Positions 1 to 5,525 of a DNA stretch of 14,658 nucleotides are shown here, in pieces (position 1 is the stretch's first letter; each line of letters opens with the position of its first letter). The notes under the pieces are model-generated. The model did no database searches. It saw only the letters and a program-made list of their open reading frames with translations, and was not told the DNA's origin. Position numbers and translations under genes: made by a program. This stretch comes from DATJXG01 sp035500455 (GTDB taxonomy: Bacteria > Acidobacteriota > Terriglobia > Terriglobales > Acidobacteriaceae): positions 1-14,658 of the forward strand of contig DATJXG010000302.1 of the NCBI GenBank assembly GCA_035500455.1, written 5' to 3'.

Positions 1-124
1 CAAACACCAGGTAGTTTTGCACCTGCACGGGAGCGGCCGGCGCGGCTGCTCTTAAGCTCTTACCGCACTGGGTGCAGGCGAAGCTGTCGTCCGCATTATT
101 GGCACCGCAAAAAGGGCAGAACAC
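1..124 (-). CDS. Partial zinc-ribbon protein (N-terminus only)
   Basis: The first 41 codons of a gene that runs off the left edge of the window. It starts at a GTG (124-122) preceded by a strong Shine-Dalgarno, GGAGGAA on the minus strand at 131-137, eight bases before the start. The peptide begins with a zinc ribbon, C3-x2-C6-x10-C17-x2-C20, with exactly the cysteine spacing of the next gene upstream. An Ala/Pro linker follows, then the beginning of a hydrophobic stretch (NYLVF at 37-41), so a membrane domain probably lies outside the window. The family cannot be fixed from what is visible; CD225/dispanin-like or DUF4190-like membrane domains are plausible by analogy only. It lies 25 bases downstream of the 150-902 gene on the same strand, so the two are probably co-transcribed. 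Confidence 0.72.
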   Translation of the reverse strand, partial: MFCPFCGANNADDSFACTQCGKSLRAAAPAAPVQVQNYLVF

Positions 125-130
125 TTAGGT

Positions 131-137
131 TTCCTCC
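131..137 (-). promoter_or_regulatory. Ribosome binding site of the partial zinc-ribbon gene
   Basis: GGAGGAA on the minus strand, with GGAGG eight bases from the GTG start at 124. It lies in the 25-base gap after the upstream stop codon. It is the main reason for accepting the short partial gene as real. Confidence 0.7.
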
Positions 138-149
138 GCTCGTGAGTTT

Positions 150-902
150 TCACTGCAAGGGCTCGCCTCGCTCCAGGCAGTCCTCGGGCGAGCCCGCGGG
201 GTTTACCCGGATGACGTTGGTTTCGTCGGAACAGTAGGCTTTCTGTCCCGTCTGGTTGTATTTCTGCGGCCAGGCTACCACCTGATACTTCACTCCCGGC
301 CCGCCAGGCTTTTCCGCGTCGCAATTTTCCAGCAGCAAGTCATAGCCGTTGCGGTGCCCAGCCGCGATGGAATCACTAATGAGGCCGGCCTGATGGAGAT
401 CGGAAAGCGAGCAGGTAAATCCGGTATCAGAATGAGTGCTGGAATAAGTCACCTCGGCCACATTGATGGTTCTGATTGTGGCTATCGCCGATGTTTCATT
501 CGCCGTCATCCGCGCCCTCAACAAATTGGGAATGGCAATCGCCGCGACAATCAGGATGATGGGGATGAAGATGATTCCCAGGTAGCCGAGCACCAGCCCG
601 CCGATCGCCAGCCCCTCGCCTTTCATTCTGCCGGCGCTTCTCTTGATTTCAGAGAGCGCCAGGTGCCCCAGGACAATGGCCACGATGGCCACGGGAAACA
701 TGAAGAAGAAAAGACCGCAGATCAGGCTACCGATGGCTTTGCCGCTGGTAGGCACGAACCCGGCAGGCGGGCCGGCGCCGGCGATGATCGGGGCAGAGGG
801 CGCAGGCGCGGACGCGACGGGCGAGCCGGCCTGATCCTTGCCGCATGCGGCGCAGAAGTAAGCTCCGGGTGCGAGATTAGCGCCGCAGTGTCTGCAAAAC
901 AC
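150..902 (-). CDS. Zinc ribbon-DUF4190-pilin-like fusion membrane protein
   Basis: A 250-residue protein in three parts. Residues 3-20 form a zinc ribbon (C3xxC6, C17xxC20). A Pro/Ala linker follows. Residues about 54-112 look like DUF4190: two hydrophobic helices around a conserved GHLALSEIKRS loop. From about 114 the third helix runs into AIAIPNLLRARM and TANETSAIATIRTINVAEV, which strongly resembles the N-terminal helix and head of acidobacterial type IV pilins. The C-terminus (YCSDETNVIRVNPAGS, then PLQ) also looks pilin-like. There is no prepilin peptidase site (GFTLIE) before the helix, so this is not a normal processed pilin; the globular part is probably held outside the inner membrane. 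Later cysteines at 164, 194, 224 and 242 could form disulfides there. The start is GTG with an AAGGAAA ribosome site about eight bases upstream. Its function is unknown. Confidence 0.85.
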   Translation of the reverse strand: MFCRHCGANLAPGAYFCAACGKDQAGSPVASAPAPSAPIIAGAGPPAGFVPTSGKAIGSLICGLFFFMFPVAIVAIVLGHLALSEIKRSAGRMKGEGLAIGGLVLGYLGIIFIPIILIVAAIAIPNLLRARMTANETSAIATIRTINVAEVTYSSTHSDTGFTCSLSDLHQAGLISDSIAAGHRNGYDLLLENCDAEKPGGPGVKYQVVAWPQKYNQTGQKAYCSDETNVIRVNPAGSPEDCLERGEPLQ

Positions 903-994
903 GCCCGTTTCCTTTGCGGAAGCGCGTTGAACGCGGTGACTTCCTGTTTATTTAACGTCTTTAGTCAGCGTCGGAAGACAAGGAAATTCTGGCC

Positions 995-1023
995 ACACTA
1001 CTACTCGACGCTGGCGGCGTCAA
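995..1023 (-). promoter_or_regulatory. Possible sigma70-type promoter for the 150-902 gene
   Basis: On the minus strand TTGACG (1018-1023) is followed after 17 bases by TAGTGT (995-1000). The -35 matches consensus at five of six positions, the -10 at only three. It lies about 95 bases upstream of the GTG start. This is a weak candidate. Confidence 0.25.
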
Positions 1024-1106
1024 GATACCGGGGGAGAGACGCAGCCTACCGATTGAATCATAATTCGCTTCTTCGCAGTCGTTGCGACTTTTGGGGTTGG
1101 TTGACT

Positions 1107-1134
1107 AACCGCGAAGGGCGCAAAGATCGCAAAG
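1107..1134. repeat. Nine-base-period GCGAAG/GCAAAG repeat
   Basis: Three degenerate nine-base units on the plus strand: AACCGCGAAGG, GCGCAAAGAT and CGCAAAG. On the minus strand they read as TTTGCG/TTCGCG steps. The element lies between the 1191-1862 and 150-902 genes and is not explained by coding. From memory, similar short-period tracts are common between genes in acidobacteria and other soil bacteria; this was not checked here. Confidence 0.5.
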
Positions 1135-1159
1135 AAGAGCAATAAGGGCAGGACCGCGC

Positions 1160-1174
1160 GACCCGAATCGGGTC
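1160..1174. terminator. Short dyad just after the 1191-1862 gene
   Basis: A near-perfect palindrome, GACCCGA-a-TCGGGTC, beginning 17 bases downstream of the stop codon of the minus-strand gene. As RNA it could form a five-base-pair stem with a five-base loop. There is no T tract, so a role in ending transcription is only possible. It abuts the duplicated GTCTGCTACCCCA element. Confidence 0.35.
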
Positions 1175-1198
1175 TGCTACCCCACGTCTGCTACCCCA
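1172..1198. repeat. Tandem duplication across a stop codon
   Basis: GTCTGCTACCCCA occurs at 1172-1184 and again at 1186-1198, separated by one base. The second copy contains the stop codon of the minus-strand gene (TAG, 1193-1191) and its last codon or so. The first copy is therefore a duplicate of the gene's 3' end, giving a second in-line TAG context in the trailer. Confidence 0.75.
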
Positions 1199-1862
1199 GG
1201 GAACTGCCGCAGCCGGGGCAGAACCGCGCCGGGGCAGTGAGTGCCTGGCCGCAGCTGGAACAGAAGCGGGCAGGGTTCGCAGGCTGGCCAGGCGGACGAG
1301 GTGTGACCATCCCCGGCGCCGCACCTGGAGAACCCGGCGAGGCTAGGGGCGGAGAGTTCATCAGACCAGGGGCGGGTGGTGGCCCCGCGCTTGCCGGGGC
1401 TAAAATCCGCGCGGCCTGCGAAAATACATACGCGCTCCAGGCGGCACTTGCCACCATGAGAAACAAGGTCAGCCAGTAGCCCGGTTCGTAGGCGGCCTGC
1501 ATCATGCCCCGGCCCTGGGTGACGATCTCATTATCCAGGTGATACTTCATGCCCAGCAGAGAAATCGCTCCCACGCCTGCGGCAATCGCCGATCCAACCG
1601 CGATGCGCGGCCCCAGGAAACTCAGCACCAGGCCCACGATCACGCACACCCCCGCCAGCGCGACGTAGGGATCGGGATCAACCTTCTGCTTTTGCGGCGG
1701 GCCGAACATCTGCGGCTGCTCCAGGGTCGTGCCCAGCGCCATTTGCGTTCCGCTGAGCGTCGCCGCCTTCTGGCCTCCGCAGGAGATGGTGACAAAGGGA
1801 AGCAAAAAGCACAGTAAGGTGCCAATGAAGACGGCGGGGGTGACTTTAGGAGCGTTTTTCAT
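1191..1862 (-). CDS. Polytopic membrane protein with C-terminal zinc ribbon
   Basis: A 223-residue protein, unlike its neighbours in carrying its zinc ribbon at the C-terminus (C201xxC204, C215xxC218) after a long Pro/Gly/Ala linker (about 155-198). Hydrophobic segments at about 10-27, 66-83, 87-104 and 129-149 suggest four membrane helices. The first ends in LLPFVTISCGGQK, which might be mistaken for a lipobox, but the -3 to -1 residues are TIS rather than Leu-Ala-Gly/Ala, so lipidation is doubtful. The ATG at 1862 is the first start in frame; upstream GGGCGG/GGAC is a poor ribosome site. I recognise the general architecture (zinc ribbon tethered to membrane) but no named family, and its role is unknown. 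It is transcribed toward the 150-902 gene, with 288 bases between. Confidence 0.82.
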   Translation of the reverse strand: MKNAPKVTPAVFIGTLLCFLLPFVTISCGGQKAATLSGTQMALGTTLEQPQMFGPPQKQKVDPDPYVALAGVCVIVGLVLSFLGPRIAVGSAIAAGVGAISLLGMKYHLDNEIVTQGRGMMQAAYEPGYWLTLFLMVASAAWSAYVFSQAARILAPASAGPPPAPGLMNSPPLASPGSPGAAPGMVTPRPPGQPANPARFCSSCGQALTAPARFCPGCGSSLG

Positions 1863-2350
1863 TGCAAGGTCCGCCCTGAATCGGTTCGCGCGAGATCCCG
1901 ATACGCTGAAAGCCGGGGAACGAGCCGAGGGGCCGCGGTTGGGGGATGGCTGCGCTACTCCGGTCGTCCGTCAGCTCTGCCGCGCGGACGATAGCAGAAG
2001 CCGGGCTGGGTACGCAATAGCCAGCGGGCATGGGATCAAGAGTCGTTGCAGCGCTGCCCCGGGGACTGGCGGTTTTCGGCGGAGAGTGATCCTCAAGCTT
2101 ATGTTCTGCGGTCTTTGGCTAACTATCTATCAGGGAAAGGATTAAGACAAACTCGGACTGAACCAAGGGGGCTGCGGAATGATTGGCGATACCCCTTCGG
2201 CGTGGCACGACAGGCAGTGCATTTCTGATTGCCTTGTGAGGCTGATTCTGATAACTTGCCGCCCTGAATCGATTCAAGGCCCGCGATTGCGCGCTTGGCT
2301 CGCGGGCCGTCGGTTGGGAGTGCAAACCCAGGCTTGGGAGGGACCCGAAT
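1863..2350. other. Divergent intergenic region with two copies of a 13-base element
   Basis: The 488 bases separate the divergent genes starting at 1862 (minus) and 2351 (plus). CCGCCCTGAATCG is present at 1871-1883 and 2259-2271. The second copy continues into a perfect 12-base palindrome, TGAATCGATTCA (2265-2276); the first has a decayed version. A seven-base inverted repeat (TCGTCCG 1964-1970, CGGACGA 1985-1991) lies between. No convincing -35/-10 pair was seen on either strand. Open frames crossing this region do not resemble proteins and lack ribosome sites. Confidence 0.6.
2265..2276. promoter_or_regulatory. Palindromic candidate operator TGAATCGATTCA
   Basis: A perfect 12-base palindrome 75-86 bases upstream of the ATG at 2351. 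A degenerate relative, TGAATCGGTTCG, lies at 1877-1888, just before the ATG at 1862. The arrangement is what one expects of a shared regulator of two divergent genes, but no regulator gene is visible in the window. Confidence 0.35.
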
Positions 2351-2809
2351 ATGGCTTTCTGCAGCGGATGTGGAGCGCAATTACAGGAAGGTGCGGCGGC
2401 TTGCACAAATTGCGGCCGCGCGGTTGGAGGAGGAGCAGCGCCGGGAGCGCCCGCGCCGGCAGCGACAGGCGGCGGCATGGCGGACAACGTCGCCGGCATG
2501 CTGGCCTATATCACCATCATTCCCTCCATTATTTTTTTGGTGATGGAACCATATAACAAGAACCGTTTCGTGCGCTTTCACTCTTTTCAAAATATCTTTT
2601 TCTGCATCGCCTGGATCGTGCTCTCTGTCGCCCTTTCCATCTTTGCCGCGATTCCGGTGCTGGGATGGATCTCGCTCCTGATCTGGCCGTTGCTGGGATT
2701 GGGAGGCCTGGTGGTATGGATCATCCTGCTGATCAAGGCCAACCAGGGGCAGATGTTCAAGCTGCCCATCATCGGCGACCTGGCGGAGAAGCAGGCCAAC
2801 GCCATGTGA
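2351..2809 (+). CDS. Zinc ribbon plus DUF4870/Tic20-like membrane protein
   Basis: A 152-residue protein. Residues 4-21 form a zinc ribbon (C4xxC7, C18xxC21), followed by a Gly/Ala/Pro linker. From about 46 the sequence MLAYITIIPSIIFLVMEP and RFVRFHSFQNIFF, with three or four hydrophobic segments (about 48-65, 82-100, 103-129) and a tail FKLPIIGDLAEK, is typical of the small DUF4870/Tic20-like membrane family, whose biochemical role is not established. The start ATG has a good ribosome site, GGGAGGGA, seven bases upstream. It diverges from the other zinc-ribbon genes and is followed five bases after its stop by a GC-rich hairpin. Confidence 0.88.
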   Translation: MAFCSGCGAQLQEGAAACTNCGRAVGGGAAPGAPAPAATGGGMADNVAGMLAYITIIPSIIFLVMEPYNKNRFVRFHSFQNIFFCIAWIVLSVALSIFAAIPVLGWISLLIWPLLGLGGLVVWIILLIKANQGQMFKLPIIGDLAEKQANAM

Positions 2810-2814
2810 TTCGT

Positions 2815-2859
2815 AGCGCCGGCGTCCCGCTGGCCCAAGGGTCGCGGGACGGCGGCGCC
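2815..2859 (+). terminator. GC-rich hairpin after the DUF4870-like gene
   Basis: Two 16-base arms (2815-2830 and 2844-2859) pair at 14 of 16 positions around a 13-base loop, beginning five bases after the stop at 2809. The core is GTCCCGC/GCGGGAC, extended by GCGCCG/CGGCGC. No T tract follows, so it may be a terminator of the stem-only type, an mRNA-stabilising 3' hairpin, or a repeat element. Confidence 0.55.
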
Positions 2860-2985
2860 GCATGCTATCCATCCCCTCAGGTTCTACGGCTTTCCCCTCT
2901 CTTCGAATTTCGTGATTTCGCGGCGAAAACCGCGAGTTCGCAATATGCGCAGAGGTAAACTTAGGGTGTCTTTTTCTTTTCTGCT

Positions 2986-3007
2986 TGTGATGCTAAAATA
3001 TATCACA
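2986..3007. promoter_or_regulatory. Dyad operator over the -10 box of the toxin-antitoxin operon
   Basis: TGTGAT (2986-2991) and ATCACA (3002-3007) form a perfect six-base inverted repeat with a 10-base A/T-rich spacer. The spacer contains TAAAAT (2994-2999), a plausible -10 box. Transcription from it would begin near 3006-3007, at the A of the antitoxin ATG. Phd-family antitoxins normally repress their own operon through such palindromes. No clear -35 hexamer is seen (T-rich 2971-2976 at the expected distance). Confidence 0.5.
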
Positions 3008-3246
3008 TGGGAAAAGCCTCCATCCGCGACCTGCGCTACGACTTCCCGCGGATTCGCCGCCTGCTCCGGCGGGGCGAGTCCATCGAGATCACCGACCGGG
3101 GCAAGGTAATCGGGTGCCTGCTGCCGGCGGGCAATGGCGCCGGGAAGTGGCCCGACTTCGAGGCGCGCTGGCGAGCGCGGTTTGGTGATCGCATTCTGGA
3201 ACCAACCGGGGCTGAATTGCTCAGGCAGGAACGAGACCGCTATTGA
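3007..3246 (+). CDS. Antitoxin, Phd/YefM family
   Basis: A 79-residue antitoxin of a type II system. Residues 1-40 (KASIRDLRYDF, then GESIEITDRGKVIGCLLP) match the Phd/YefM DNA-binding fold, in which a dimer binds the operon's own operator. The C-terminal part (about 48-79, charged and helical: FEARWRARFGDR, AELLRQERDR) should wrap around the toxin. The start is fixed by the family's usual N-terminus; there is no ribosome site, and the TAAAAT box ends only seven bases upstream, so translation is probably from a leaderless message. The stop overlaps the toxin start by four bases. Confidence 0.88.
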   Translation: MGKASIRDLRYDFPRIRRLLRRGESIEITDRGKVIGCLLPAGNGAGKWPDFEARWRARFGDRILEPTGAELLRQERDRY

Positions 3247-3668
3247 AGATTTATTTCGATACCAGTTTTCTGGTTTCTCTCTATGCCCGCGACGCAAATT
3301 CCTCCCGCGCGATTGCCGCGGTTCCGGCCGGCGCGCTCAAGATGATTACCCAGTTCGGCGAGCTGGAGTTCGGCAATGCTCTTCAGCAGCGGGTCTTCCG
3401 CAGGCAGATGAAAGAGGCGGAGGCGCGGCTGATCTGGGGAGACTTCCAGCGCGATCTCGGTGAGCGGGTATTCCAGTACCATCCCTTTAATGCGGATTGG
3501 CTGGCGCGCGCCATGCTGCTTTCGCGCAACCACACCGCAGTCCTGGGAGTCCGTACGCTCGACCTGGTGCACGTGGCCTCCGCCCTTGAACTCGAGGCGG
3601 AGGCGCTGTTCACGTTCGACAATGCTCAGCGGGCGCTGGCCAAGGCGCTGCGGATGAGAATCAACTGA
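3243..3668 (+). CDS. vapC: Toxin ribonuclease, VapC-type PIN domain
   Basis: A 141-residue PIN-domain protein, the usual length for VapC. The acidic metal-binding residues are all present: D6 (IYFDTSFLV), E42 (GELEFGNAL), D107 (RTLDLVHVASAL) and D126 (FTFDNAQ). VapC toxins cut specific RNAs, often tRNA or rRNA, in a Mg2+-dependent manner; the target cannot be read from sequence. It starts at TTG in the overlap TTGA with the antitoxin stop, so translation is coupled and the toxin is probably made at a lower level than the antitoxin. The active site looks intact. Phd-type antitoxins paired with PIN toxins are a common combination. Confidence 0.9.
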   Translation: MKIYFDTSFLVSLYARDANSSRAIAAVPAGALKMITQFGELEFGNALQQRVFRRQMKEAEARLIWGDFQRDLGERVFQYHPFNADWLARAMLLSRNHTAVLGVRTLDLVHVASALELEAEALFTFDNAQRALAKALRMRIN

Positions 3669-3683
3669 TGCACCTGCGGCTGC

Positions 3684-3789
3684 GGGCGTCCCCTCGGCGT
3701 TGCCCGGGGCACGCTGTCGATCGTGCTGTGAGGCTACACGGATATTCCGGTTTGGTTCACGTTAGACGCGCCTCCGAGCGGGGACGCCC
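3684..3789. repeat. 106-base inverted-repeat structure after the toxin gene
   Basis: GGGCGTCCCC at 3684-3693 pairs perfectly with GGGGACGCCC at 3780-3789, and TCGG (3694-3697) pairs with CCGA (3774-3777) across a two-base bulge. Inside lies a smaller hairpin, GCACG (3709-3713) with CGTGC (3722-3726). It begins 15 bases after the vapC stop. It could be a 3' end structure, a small structured RNA or a decayed mobile repeat. Downstream, TTGACA at 3810-3815 could be a -35 box for the next gene but has no good -10 partner. Confidence 0.45.
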
Positions 3790-3909
3790 GGCTTGCGCCT
3801 GCTCTTCACTTGACAGAACCTTCTCCACAATGGCATTCCTATTCTCTTTGCTCCTTTTGCCCGTTTCCACCCTGTTTCGGGGAAAGCTGCGAATTCCGCC
3901 AGAGGAAGA

Positions 3910-4884
3910 GTGAAAGTTCGAGTCTTCTATCACGACAAGTGTTTTGACGGGGCGTCCTCGGCGGCGTTGTTCTCCCGCTTCTACCGGGAGCGCATCCGCA
4001 GCGACGTGGAGTACGTCTATTCCGGCCTGCTGCACCGGGCGGGATCGCTGTTCGACGAAAAGCAGTTCGATGGCGACGAGAACGCCATCGTGGATTTCAA
4101 GTACTCCAGTTCGCCCAAAATCACCTGGTGGTTCGACCATCACCAGAGCGCCTTCCTCACCCCCGACGACGCCGCCCACTTCGAGCAGGACCAGAGCAAC
4201 CAGAAGTTCTACGATCCCGACTTCAAGTCCTGCACCAGCTTTATCGCCATGATTGCGGAGCAGCGCTTTGGCTTCGATCCCGGGCCGGTGGCGGAACTGA
4301 TCCATTGGACCGACATCATCGACGGTGCGCTCTATGCCGATGCGCGCACTGCCGTCGAAATGAAAGAACCAGCGATGAAGCTGACCATGGTGATCGAATC
4401 GGCGCGCGACTACAAGTTCGTCCCCACCCTGATTCCGCTGTTGGCCACCAAACCGCTAGGGGAAATTCTGGAGGAACCGTTCGTGGCGCCGCTGTTGCAG
4501 CCCCTGATGGAACGGCACCAGCGCTCCATCGGCGTGCTGCGGGAGCGCGCCGAATTCAAGGACGGCACTATCTTCTTCGACGTTACCGATCAGGACCTGG
4601 AAGGCTACAATAAATTCATTCCGTACTACCTGCACCCTGGGTCAACCTATAGCGTGGGCTTGAGCAAGAGCGCGTTCCGCGTGAAGGTCTCGGTGGGCTC
4701 CAACCCGTGGGCTGACGCTGAACGAATGGTGAATCTAGCCAAGATCTGCGAACGCTACGGCGGCGGCGGGCACGCCCGCGTGGGAGCCATCTCGTACGAA
4801 GTCAACCAGGGCGAAGCGGCGAGCAAAGCGGCCGCGGAGATCGTGCAGGAACTGCGTGCCAGCGTGCGCAACCAAACCCAGTAA
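3910..4884 (+). CDS. DHH-family phosphoesterase
   Basis: A 324-residue protein with the marks of the DHH phosphoesterase superfamily: motif I H8-D9-K10-C11-F12-D13-G14, a downstream Asp at 62 (IVDFKYS), the DHH triad at 76-78 (WWFDHHQS), another Asp in HWTDIIDG (135), and near the C-terminus the substrate-binding GGGGHARVG (284-292) of the DHHA1 part. The family includes nano-RNases, RecJ exonucleases and cyclic-di-AMP phosphodiesterases, all hydrolysing phosphodiester or phosphoanhydride bonds with Mn2+. No extra domains (CBS, GGDEF, membrane) are present, so a soluble enzyme acting on short oligonucleotides or dinucleotides is the best guess. The start is GTG with AGAGGAAGA directly upstream. 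It may share a message with the DUF2127-like gene 36 bases downstream. Confidence 0.85.
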   Translation: MKVRVFYHDKCFDGASSAALFSRFYRERIRSDVEYVYSGLLHRAGSLFDEKQFDGDENAIVDFKYSSSPKITWWFDHHQSAFLTPDDAAHFEQDQSNQKFYDPDFKSCTSFIAMIAEQRFGFDPGPVAELIHWTDIIDGALYADARTAVEMKEPAMKLTMVIESARDYKFVPTLIPLLATKPLGEILEEPFVAPLLQPLMERHQRSIGVLRERAEFKDGTIFFDVTDQDLEGYNKFIPYYLHPGSTYSVGLSKSAFRVKVSVGSNPWADAERMVNLAKICERYGGGGHARVGAISYEVNQGEAASKAAAEIVQELRASVRNQTQ

Positions 4885-4920
4885 ACTGCGGCGGGGACAG
4901 AACGCGAGGGAAGCGATCGA

Positions 4921-5442
4921 ATGCTGTTCAGCCTGCGCCCCTGGCGCGTCCGCGAAAAACGGCAACTGCGCGTGCTGCGCCTGGTGGCGTCGTTTGAAAT
5001 GGCCAAAGGCGCGGTGGTGCTTTTGGCGGCCGTGGGACTGCTGTCCCTGGCTCACCGCGATATCTGGGACGTTTCCGCGAGCCTGCTGCGGCTGTTGCAT
5101 ATTCACCACACCAACCACTACTGGGAAGTGTTCCTGAGACTGGCCAACCGGGTTCGGGACGAAAAGCTCTGGTTGGTCGCCGTGGGCTGTGTTCTTTATT
5201 CCGCCCTGCGTTTTGTGGAAGCCTATGGGCTATGGCGGGCGCGGGTGTGGGCGGAGTGGGTGGCGTTCGTCTCGGGCGGAGTGTACCTGCCGTTTGAAGT
5301 CTACGAAGTGGCCCGGCGGGTGACAGTGGTTCGCGTGATCATCCTCGCCGCCAATGTGGCGATCGTGTTGTACATGCTGTTTCTGCGGCTGCAGGCGCAA
5401 GCCGCCCGGTGCGCGGAGGAGTCGGGGGCTCCGCCGGCTTGA
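4921..5442 (+). CDS. DUF2127-like integral membrane protein
   Basis: A 173-residue protein with hydrophobic segments at about 22-44, 84-105, 108-126 and 136-156. The order of motifs (LRLVASFEMAKG, LAHRDI, LYSALRFVEAYGLWR, WAEWVAF and LPFEVYEV) matches my knowledge of DUF2127, small membrane proteins of unknown biochemical function. The ATG is preceded by GAGGGAAG seven bases upstream. It follows the DHH gene by 36 bases on the same strand and ends before a perfect inverted repeat that separates it from the convergent vWFA gene. Confidence 0.83.
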   Translation: MLFSLRPWRVREKRQLRVLRLVASFEMAKGAVVLLAAVGLLSLAHRDIWDVSASLLRLLHIHHTNHYWEVFLRLANRVRDEKLWLVAVGCVLYSALRFVEAYGLWRARVWAEWVAFVSGGVYLPFEVYEVARRVTVVRVIILAANVAIVLYMLFLRLQAQAARCAEESGAPPA

Positions 5443-5487
5443 GGCTTCGACGGCATGGACTCACAGCTGAGGTTCGGATAGGCGGAC

Positions 5488-5509
5488 GCACGGGCGAGGT
5501 CGCCCGTGC
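5488..5509. terminator. Bidirectional terminator-like inverted repeat
   Basis: GCACGGGCGA (5488-5497) and TCGCCCGTGC (5500-5509) are perfect complements with two bases between, giving a nine-base-pair stem with a four-base loop. It lies between the convergent genes ending at 5442 (plus) and 5526 (minus), so it can serve both. CTTTGAG follows on the plus strand rather than a full T tract. Confidence 0.65.
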
Positions 5510-5525
5510 CTTTGAGGTCGCACGC

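Noticed and set aside
354..1145. Open frame of 263 codons on the plus strand
   Set aside because: Antisense to the zinc ribbon-pilin gene, low-complexity Arg/Gly/Asp composition, no ribosome site and no family resemblance.
2119..2499. Minus-strand frame in the divergent spacer
   Set aside because: Overlaps the well-supported 2351-2809 gene, no ribosome site, composition not protein-like.
2986..3007. CRP-type site (TGTGA...TCACA)
   Set aside because: The half-sites are 12 bases apart; a CRP site needs six. Treated as the antitoxin's own operator instead.
3668..3913. Possible small gene of 81 codons between vapC and the DHH gene
   Set aside because: No ribosome site, Arg/Cys-rich shadow composition, and it covers a strong inverted repeat.
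3757..4305. Minus-strand frame of 182 codons
   Set aside because: Shadow of the DHH gene caused by high third-position GC; no start signals.
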